Of a stretch of 64,000 bases of DNA, positions 55,101-64,000 are shown one piece after another; within the stretch, counting starts at the first letter, position 1, and every line of letters begins with the position of its first letter. The notes under the pieces are model-generated. The model saw only the letters and a list, made by a program, of their open reading frames with translations, did no database searches and was not told the origin of the DNA. A program made the translations under genes and the position numbers. Origin of the DNA: Tetmemena sp. SeJ-2015 (Eukaryota; Ciliophora; Spirotrichea; Sporadotrichida; Oxytrichidae); contig JAJKFJ010022001.1 of assembly GCA_027382625.1 (NCBI GenBank), positions 49,919 to 113,918 of the forward strand, in the 5' to 3' direction.

Positions 55101-58100
55101 TGCTTGGCCAATAATAGACAGACTCGAATAAGACCTATCAAAGCTTGAGCAAGTCATAACTTCAACCCGCTCAAAAGCAATCTCAGTTGAACTAAGTGAG
55201 TGCCTATGAAGAGAGACTCTCAGAGTATGAGATGATCGTGCTTGAGCAGAGACAGGAGTTGCTGAGAATGGCGGAGGAGAATATCAAGCTCAAGTCTGAA
55301 GCGCAAGAGATTCATATGATGCTAAAGAGAGAGAAGGAGTCAAACTAGGTAAGGGTCAACAACTTAAATGAACTTAATGAGAAACAGAAGTAGATCAACT
55401 ATTCTATAAGGTATAGTTACAATAGAGATATGACCTCTAATGAATGTGAGAATAGTTGCTGAGCTCTCAACAGAGTGATAGTGCTGCGTATGGTGGTGCT
55501 CTTAGCTAGAAATCGACTGCAATCGAGACTGAAAGGATGAGACAGCATGTCTAAAATCTAGAGCTCAATCAAATGGATTTAAAAAGCATTTGACTTCTTT
55601 AAAAATGCAGATGAGACATCAGTTAGAAGAACTTAAAACTTTACTGCAGAGTACGGAGTCTGAGGCTGCTGAGTACAGAGAGTAGCTTTTGTAGTAAGAG
55701 AGGCTAGCAAACAGACTTCGCTCGGACTTGCAACTGGCAAGAGCTTCTCAGCATTCAAACGGCTTAGGTGTCATAAGTTTTGGAGTTGGCAATAATGGCT
55801 TGGAGGATAGTGAAGCCAGCAATTAAACTATGAGCGGTGTGATTGGACCTGATTAGAATAAGCTAGTTCAAAAGGTTTTGGATCAGAGGCAATAGATTTA
55901 AGTTAATCTTAATCTCAATAGTGTATTATTCATAAGATAAAGAAACTGCAAGGCTTTTTGATTAGAGCAAAATAAGATATTGACAAGATGCGAGAACATA
56001 TTAACTAAAACTAATCACACGGCTCCAAGCACGACAACTTGGGAGGGCAATAATAATCTAACTTGATTACCACTCTTAGAAGTGAAGAGTACTTAAGAGT
56101 TAATGAAAAATTGAGAAAAGAACACCAGTAAGCAATTCTCGCAATTTTTTAGATTTGAGAGAAGAATACACAACCAAGCTTATGATCCTGAGTGACAAGC
56201 ACGAACAGCAACTCTCCAAGGCAAGATAAGAATTGCAGTCAGGCCAGAGAAAGATAGAGCACTTCAGCACTCAACTAACTTACATGGAGAAGAAAGAAGT
56301 GCGACTCTACTCTTAGCTGGAAGAAGCTCGCAAGCTCCAAATTCAGGAGAGCAAGGAGAAGGATAGCAGAATCAAAGAACTGGAGGAGGCCCTTTCAAAG
56401 AGAGATGAGGCTGTTGGTGAACTTGAGCGTGAAGTCAAAGCAAGAGAACGAACTCTGCAGGATAGATAAGAACAGGTGGCTTTATTGATTGGCACTTTGG
56501 AAAATGAGCATTCTGCGGATGAGGCGAGACAAAAAGTGCTCAACATGACTGCTGAGTTGTGTTCAGTAAAGGCATTATAAGCCTAGGCTGAAACTTTAAT
56601 TATGTTATATACTTACAGATGTTTAAAGAAAGAAGAGCAGCTGAATTCAGTCACTAGTTAAAGAAGAGTGAAATAAATGGCTCGAAACTCCAGAAGCAAG
56701 TAGCTTCAGCTACTTAAAAGAACTTTTAGCTCGAAGAGACTCTGAGGAAATAAGAAGAGATAATGGAAAGCCTGAGCAAGAAAAGTGATGAGCAAAGACT
56801 GTAATTAGACGACAGAGAGCGAGAGCTAAGTGAGAGTTAGTTCAGAATTGAAAGACTAGAAATGCAGCTGCAACTCAAAGGAGAGACTATAGATCAAATG
56901 AGGGAACAAGCGAGGAGACAGGAAGTTTTGTTTAAAGAGGAGGTTGAGAGAGCCAGAAAGGAATTCTCAGACAGAATCATAAACCTTGGCTCGACCTCAT
57001 CAATCAACAATATGAACTCTTTGAAGAAAAGCAAATGTTTTTCCATTATAATACTCTTCCGTCTTAATAGGAAAGGGAAGTACCTCTGCAGCTTATAATG
57101 AAAGCACCTATCTGCAGCATTCTGCTACACACTAAAACGCAAATTTCTCTAAGTAACCAATCCAGTTCAAGACTTCCATAATTCAACTGCATCTTAATTA
57201 TAATCTTTATATTATTCTTCCACTTACTATTTAATCTTGTGATTGCAGATTACTTAACTCAGTTGCAATAAAAAACCGGAATTACCCAGCAGCAGACATC
57301 ATCATCTTAACAGCAACTTGACACTCAAGCTCATACCTTGATAGTGAAAGAATTCGAGCGTACTCTCTAAATCGCAGCCACCTAGATAGAAAAGCTCTAG
57401 CAAGACTTAGACAAGTCTTTGAAAGTCCAGGGATTGTTCATTTGCGAACAAAAGGCGACTGCTTCTAATAAGATCCTTGCTTCTCACAATGAATCTCTGT
57501 TGATCAAGCTCAACAAATTGCAGCACACTACTATGTAAAGAGAGGATCTAATGAAGAAAAACTTATTTCATGTCTCTTAAATATATCAGATCTGAAAGAG
57601 AAAAACATCAAAGAGATGACAGCAGGATTCCAGAAACTGCTTAAAGACTATGAGTTGAGGCATCAACTTATCATTAAAGAAAATGAGGAATACGAAAGCC
57701 AGGTTTCTCAGATGAGAGATAAATTGCAGAAGCTGACAGATGAAAAAGAAGAGCTTGAGCAAAGTCTGTTCATGTTCAATCAAGAATCCCAAGCAAAGCT
57801 TTCATCCTTGGAGAGGAAGGCAGAGCTGACAGTGGATGAGCGATTCAAGTCTAAGCATGAGTAAATAAAGGCTTACTTTGATTCAAACATCACCAGAATA
57901 CTTCTCAACACTCACAACACCACGGATTAGAAAGCACTTGAGATGGGAAGAGAAATTGTCTCCCTCAAACTTGTTATCTCTAAAATTAAGAGTAGATTCT
58001 TGTTTATCAATTATGTCTCTAGCTTGCATCAGTAAATTGATTAGTAGGTTTCTGAACTATCAGCTTTGGACTTAACCCTGGCTCATTACAAAGAGTTGGC

Positions 58101-61100
58101 AAATTCTTAAGAATAGAAGCAAAGAGAGATTACGCTTCAACTCTAAAAGGCCTAAGGATAGTTAATTGAGAAATTTATTTTTACTTGTAATAGCTTTACT
58201 AGACTGATATGAAGACTAAAATGGAGACAGAGCAGAGGAAGCAGTAAATCATGAACTTAGAAAAGGAACTTCTCAGATCGAGAGAAACCATAGAGACTTA
58301 ATCAAGAGATATCCTTAGTTTGAAGAATGAAGATTAGGATGGAGCTAACAGGAGTGGCTCAAAAAGTGAGAGATCTTAGAGTGCCAAGAACGCTAGCATA
58401 GAGCTAGATAAGTTAAGGGAAAGCTTGGAGGAGAGAGAAGCCTAGTGCAAGTCTCTCTCACAGTAAATAGAAGACCTCCAAGAGAAACTGATGGAGAGCA
58501 GAACTCAGCACATAAATGAGCTTGAAGATATGAGAGCTTAGTATGATCTAGAGCTTGCAGAGCAAAAACGCGGACTCCAGAAGGAGAAAGAGAACCTGGA
58601 GAGACGCTTTTTACCTGGCTAGGCTCCAGGAGATTTAATGGAGCACAATTCAGAGTTGCAGCAAAGGATAGTGGATCTGAAACTCGCATTAGACAGGCTT
58701 GTGCAGGAGAATTGCATCTTGAGAAAGAAGTGTGAGAATGAGAAGGCTAATTTAGAGCAGTCTAGAATTGAAGTGACAACCTACAAGCAAGTACTAATGG
58801 AGCTCGAGTCAACTATGATGGAAACTGCTAATGTCAGCTATAAGAAATACTTATAAGACATAGGGTTTGAATTGTTATATAAGAAATACTTATAAGACAT
58901 AGGGTTTGAATTGTTATAGTCCAACACTAGAGACCAAATGCAGTAGAGTATGCTGATGAATAAGTCTGGAATGGGCTAGCCTCAGCCTGCTGAAGAGAAG
59001 AAGAAACAGAAGGCCACTGCTTTTGGATCTAATAAGAAGAAAGCAAATCTCCTCCACTTCAATAGAGATGCGACCAATGAGAGTGAGTAGTACTCTCAGT
59101 CAAAGATTAATCATCCAGATTAGAGCTCGCTCAATGTTTCAGCCCTCACCTCAGTTAACATGATCCATAATAACCAGCGTCAAACTTCCTCACTAGGAGC
59201 TTACTCCTCTTAACCGCAATCAACTTCAAACGAGTCCTAGTTTATCAGAAACCCTCCTTAGATAATCAGAGCACTTATTCAAGCCAAGCTCAGTGAGTCT
59301 CTCTTTAGACAGAAGTGCGAGGAATTGATGCAACTAGAGTTGAATTTGAGATCACAACTGAAAGACTATGCTTGCAAACTAGGCGAGCATCAGTAAGTTT
59401 AAAATTTGCAAGCCACTCAGTTGAACTTGAACTCACAGAGGAGTGCAAATAATAATATGACTCTCTTGAAGATGAAAAATTCTCAGAATCACAACTCGAG
59501 TGTTGGAGATGCTAGTGTGTATGATTAGCAAGTCAATGAGCTAGAATACGATGAGGTGAAGAGAAGGGCGATTGAGTTACAAATTGAGAATGAAGAGCTG
59601 AAGATGCTTAGAGCTCAAGAGCAGATGGTTGTCCTTCAAGCTCAGCAGTAACAGGCTATCAGTGAAATGAAACAGGGTAGTACCTTCTTGGCAAAATAAG
59701 ATGTCCCAGTGCAGGACTTCAACACTCTTATAGAGTGTGTAGTTTCTATGGTCGAGCAGCTTAGCTAGGACAACAAAATGAAATTGAATTAAGGCTGGAG
59801 TTCATTCTTTAGTTTAAAATGATAGACATGAATGAAGAGAGTAGAGTGATTGAAAGGGCTCAGTAGCTAGTCATCCGTTCATTAGCTCATAAAGTTCTAA
59901 GCCTGACTGGTGGTTAGATCGATTCACTTGACTATGTGCCTTCAGATGAGAGAGACAGAAAGCTTTGGTAAACAACTTAAAATTAAAATACTTTTGATAG
60001 AGCGAATCATATTTAATTTATCTGGAGCTATTAGAGCAGCAGGTAAACACCTCTGAGCAGGTGATCTCGTCTCTTTAGTCCTTCATTAAGAAGCTACAGA
60101 TAGACATCTCGGGCAACTTGCAGTCAGCTGCTCAGATCAAAGCAGCCTCCATGGACTTAAACTCAAATCATTCATGTCCCTTACTTTATTTTAATTGTCA
60201 TAGAGTCTAGCTCAGAACACGATGAAGACATCAGAGGAGGTGAAGACTCTAAAGCATATAGTAGGTCTCATCAAGCACGACATCAATAAACAGTTCCAAG
60301 CTCAAAGAACACAAGAGAACAACAGCCACCAAGTCAACAATCCAAATGCCAAAGTACTCAACCCCTTCGAGAAGCAGAGCACCGTGTCCCTTACTCAGCC
60401 TCTCCTATCGCAGAACCTTAACTCTCAGCAGCTTGAGTAGCTTCAATAAAAGCTAGACTCCCTCCAGAATCAGCTCATCATAGTTGAGAAGGTCAAGAAG
60501 TCTCTGGAGGGAGAACTGGTCTAGGTTAAGATCACTCACACCTCTGAGCTTCAATCGCTTGCTCACAAGCTAGACCAGACCACTGACTAGCGTAACTCAC
60601 TTCTTTAGACGAATGAGGAGCTCCATACCAAAGTAGACCACCTGCAGGGTGCTCTAGAGCGCTTAAGGGCCGAGATCGACCAGGTGGGCGAGCAGAACGT
60701 GCAGAACCAGACTCTGATGTTTGAGAAGGAGAAGGAGAGACTACTCATGGCCTAGAACAAGAGCGCCACCAGCAAGCACCTGTAGAAACTGCAGCAGGAC
60801 ATGAAGGAGTGGCGTGCTTAGACTGAGGAGAACTCCAGAGCCAGGGAGAAGCTATCACCAAATTAAAATATAAAAAATCATAATAATATTTAGAAATTTA
60901 TTTTAATTTGTGTATAGTCTAGCGAGTGCTAGATGCTCAGGCAGACCATACGAGAAGCGAGAAGGAAGACAGGGCAGAACCAGGAGCTGCAGCGCCTGGA
61001 GGAGGACAACAAGCAGCTGGCCGAGCGACTCAATAGGGAGATGGAGGAGAGGAGCGAGAGATCGAGTACTGGCAACAGAGCAGCTGACCGATGCGCCAGA

Positions 61101-63887
61101 TGGAATGCAGACCAGCTTGAGAACGAGAAGGTCGGAGAGCTAACATCTTCCTCGAAACAAGTCACTAAGACTCAGTACTAAGGACTCAGTATCGCCTGCT
61201 AAGATCAAGGACGGAAAGAAGATGAGCAAGAAGGAGAGAGAGGAGGCTGAGAAGAAGGCCAAGGAGCTCAAGAAGAAGATGAACAGCAAACTCAAGCAGA
61301 GGGAAGTTGACTTGCAAAAGAAAGAGAGAGTGATCCAGGAACTTCAAGATGACTTATCCAAGCTGAAAATCTCCATTATCCATTTGGAGCAGAGACTGAG
61401 GGAATCCTCTTTCAAGCAGAGTGAGTACGATGACAGAATTAAGTACCAGACTGCCAAGCTCAAGGAAGTAGAACTAGAAAGGGATCTAGTTCTCGCCGAG
61501 AGAAATAATGCCATCGCCTCAAATGATTTGACTTCCCATCAGATTCAAGCAGAACTGAATTCTTTGAGAGAGTGCTTTGCTAAACTCAAGGTCGAGAGAG
61601 ACAAAAAAGTGTTATTACATTATAGTGAAATAATTGACAACTTACTCTATGAGATGGATGCTTAGAGCTAGAGAGAATAGGAATGGAAGCAGAGCGTGGA
61701 GAGAGTCACTCAAGAAATGCAAGCTATGGAGAGGAACCTTACAGATAGAGAAAGAGAGCAGAATGAGAAAATCAGACAACTAGATTCCAAGAATAGTGCT
61801 CTCCTTTCGGACATTAAGTACTTGAAATCCGAGAATGAAAGAATGAGGGAGAAGGGAAGAGAACTTGATCAGAGTTAAATCCAGTTAGAGTAGAAGACTC
61901 ACCAAGAGCAGTTGAAGTATCAGGAGCTTATGTTCAGACAGGAAGAGCAAGGCCGTATATAACAGGAGTTAAGGGAACTTCTGAAATCTAAGGAGATAGT
62001 GATTTAAGACCTCCAGCAATCCTTCCTGATGCTTGAAGCTAATAAGATGCGAGAGATACAAGAGCTAAAGCAAAAGACAGAGGATATCAAAGAGTCAAAC
62101 GGACAACTTATTGCCCTCTATGAGAACTAGCTAGTGAACTTGAAGTAGAGGTTTGCGCAGGATAAAAACCGTACTGAGCAACAGCTGGACAACATGTTCT
62201 CTCTGGCGTAGAGAGATGCAGTTGTTAAGAGTCTCAAAAAGGAGTTAGCTGCTACAAAGTCCTCTCTAGTGAAGTCTAAATCGAAGTGCAACTAATTGAA
62301 GTAACAGTTGCAGAATCAGGAAAATGTAAACTTGTAGAATAACTCTAAAGTCAAACGCCCTGCTGGCAATAATCTCACCAAGAGTGCAATCAGAAATCAA
62401 GATTAGAGTTCTATGTTCAACCAGGCAGAGATGTATGATCAGAAGGTACTCCAGCTCGCTAAAATTCTTTAGTCAGAGGAGCATCTAGGTTACAAGGATC
62501 TGCTTGAGCAGATGCAAAGAACAGGCTAAACTTTGTTGTAAGCTGCTGAGGTACAAGCTGAGGTGGACAAGCTAGCTAACTGGAACATGGTCATCAGTTA
62601 ATAACTTTAAGATGAGAGAGAAAAGAGAGCATAGACTGAGGATGAATTAGAAGATCTTAGAGAGAAGCTAGAGGACAAGAAGAGTTCAAAGATGCTCAAG
62701 AGTCAGATAGCTTAGAGTGAAATTGTTTCACGGCTTAAGCAAGAGATAAAGCAGCTGCAGGCAGAGGTAGATACAATGAAGGAAGAGTGGCTATCCCCTC
62801 AGGAATCCAAGAACCTGCAAGACAAACTAAGAGAGTGCAGTCTTAACTTCGCTCTTCAAAAGACGAAGTCTCGCGCAAGAAAGAAGTCATCTCTCAACTA
62901 AAAGCTTAAGCAGAACTAGACTGAAGTTGAGAGCCTCTTAAATTCTTGCTGACTTAGAGGGATTGAAAGACGATAATCAGAAACTGCAGAAGTTGATCAA
63001 AGAGAATAGTAAGAATATGCAGTAAGTCAAGGAATTAAAAAGCTAAAATGAACTCCTCAAAACTCAAGAGAAGAGAGCAAGGGAAGACATAAACTCCATG
63101 GATGCTAAATTCAGAGCTACCAAGACTGATCTGCTAAGAAAAGAACAGCTAGTGAAAGAGTAAACTTGAAACAAAGTGTAGAGAATAGTTTGTTGTAAGC
63201 ATTTGACTTTACAAGGAGAAGTTAGAGTCACTGTGTGCAGATGTAGAATAGGCCCAACAAAGATAGAATGAAATAGAAAGACTAAAGGAAGTGAGTAAGA
63301 AACTCAAGTTAGAGGCAGAGATCAAGGACAACTAAGTGAGAGCACTCAAGTAAAGACTTGAACACAATGAAGAAGAAATGGAGAATCTTAGGACTGTTGC
63401 TTAAAGCTAGTCAGTACTAAATGTTAGCCAGAGTAGCTAACTTGAATCTCAAATCAAACAGACCAAGGCAAAGATTAAGCGCTACGAAGTTCATTTAAGG
63501 AAGAGTCTTGACGCTATCAAGAAAATAGGCAAAGAGCTCAGCCATTAAAGCTCTCGCATGCATCTAAAGTCTCGAGCCTCGAATGGAAAGAGCAGTTAGA
63601 AGGCTGGACGTAGAGTAGACAGTGCTATGGAGATAAGCGAGTTTGAAAAAGACTTCTACAAGGACTCAGTGAATATTCTGGGAGTTTCAATGGATGAATT
63701 AGAAGAGTTCATGAATCCAACTTAGAATTCGATTAGTGCAAGTGGTAACTAAGAGGTTCAACAATTTATGGCTAAGTTAGAGAGAGTAGGAGAGATCCCT
63801 GAAACTCTAAATCAGGATATAGACCAGATATGCAACTACTGCGTCAAACTCATTCATGAGATCAATCCAGATATCGAGTTCAAATGA
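52196..63887 (+). CDS. Giant coiled-coil protein with N-terminal MSP/ASH-like domain
   Basis: The first exon (52196-52360) and second exon (from 52423) are joined by a clean 62-nt GTAAGT...TATAG phase-0 intron. Together they encode KVSPEELVFENVYLNHQQVQ, MKNSLSAPVEI, SSNLERFDIEPKNRKLAPFE and REQIFIKSDFFDQKVNVIL, the strand pattern of an MSP/ASH (PapD-like) domain. A Ser/Asn-rich linker (52640-53080) follows. From about 53090 to 63500 nearly everything is heptad-rich coiled coil with many short introns (for example LERELQELQESNQELSQHIR, LTDEKEELEQSLFMFNQESQ, LKKKMNSKLKQREVDLQKKE). The C-terminus leaves the coiled coil: EISEFEKDFYKDSVNILGVS, MDELEEFMNP and NQDIDQICNYCVKLIHEINP, ending at TGA 63885-63887. 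Length is well over 3,000 residues. By architecture it suggests a centrosome, basal-body or cortical scaffold. Some exon joins are unresolved and a split into two genes cannot be excluded. Confidence 0.65.
52361..52422 (+). other. Well-defined GT-AG intron
   Basis: GTAAGT donor and TTGGTATAG acceptor, 62 nt, phase 0, between two exons of the MSP/ASH-like domain whose strands continue directly across the join. It serves as a reference for intron size here. Confidence 0.8.
58839..58918. repeat. Exact 39-bp tandem duplication, in frame
   Basis: Two identical 39-bp units (58841-58879 and 58880-58918) lie in the coiled-coil gene. Both read YKKYLQDIGFELL in the gene's frame, so the duplication adds exactly 13 residues without a shift. 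Confidence 0.9.
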
Positions 63888-64000
63888 ATGATAAAAAATC
63901 CTATATTTAAAGTGATTACATTTGGATTATATTCTTATACTTTGATTAAGTTTCTTTTGAGATTTTTTATCATTGAGAAAATATAAGCTGGAATGAGAAG

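Noticed and set aside
60910..61143. Arg/Ser-rich ORF in the coiled-coil gene
   Set aside because: It is an out-of-frame reading; the neighbouring frame gives the heptad-rich EEDNKQLAERLNREMEERSE segment.
1..64000. CRISPR arrays, bacterial operons, Shine-Dalgarno sites
   Set aside because: No regularly spaced repeats; spliceosomal introns, eukaryotic families and the code identify a ciliate nucleus.
1..64000. tRNA or rRNA genes
   Set aside because: No B-box-like GGTTCRANTCC context with a foldable cloverleaf was found by eye; a covariance-model scan would be needed to exclude weak cases.

Overview
This is a nuclear window from a ciliate. Reading with the standard code gives only short broken ORFs. 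Reading TAA and TAG as glutamine and only TGA as stop gives long open frames that match conserved families, with the reassigned codons falling where Gln is acceptable. Introns are short GT-AG introns of roughly 40-220 nt. No tRNA, rRNA, CRISPR array or telomere array was recognised. About 28 genes sit close together on both strands. A multi-gene stretch of this length is not a hypotrich macronuclear nanochromosome, so it is either germline-type DNA or a long somatic chromosome of a UAR=Gln ciliate; the sequence alone does not settle which.

Layout. 1-9.4 kb, all plus strand: a Cdh1/Fizzy-related APC/C activator, a DPH7-like diphthine methylesterase, an acidic low-complexity protein and a SETD3/LSMT-type SET methyltransferase. 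9.6-31.2 kb: mostly lineage-specific genes rich in Gln, Asn and Ser, including a roughly 3 kb Gln-rich minus-strand gene, and ending in a minus-strand FCP1/SCP-type phosphatase with five well-defined exons. 31.4-36.5 kb: a long plus-strand gene with an N-myristoylation-type start, a degenerate kinase (pseudokinase) domain and TPRs. 36.9-41.9 kb: an SLC37-like MFS transporter, a class I SAM methyltransferase and a CTR-type copper transporter. 42-50.5 kb: a minus-strand Cys/His protein, a C2-like coiled-coil protein ending in a CaaX box, a Gln/Ser-rich protein, a POP7/Rpp20-like Alba protein and an unassigned minus-strand protein. 50.7-63.9 kb: an unassigned protein, then an 11.7 kb gene for a giant coiled-coil protein with an N-terminal MSP/ASH-like domain, probably cytoskeletal or basal-body associated.

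Sequence quality matters here. Many genes need a one-base correction, usually at a homopolymer run, and three stretches (about 2.33-2.53, 36.74-37.36 and 38.10-38.34 kb) look like poor consensus. Exon boundaries and single-base frameshifts should be treated as provisional.

The most interesting structural signal is a shared element containing TAAAG repeats at about 18.2-18.3 kb and 24.5 kb, lying between direct repeats in both places. At the first site, removing the insert restores an open frame exactly. The most interesting protein is the myristoylated pseudokinase-TPR gene, whose layout resembles plant BSK proteins.
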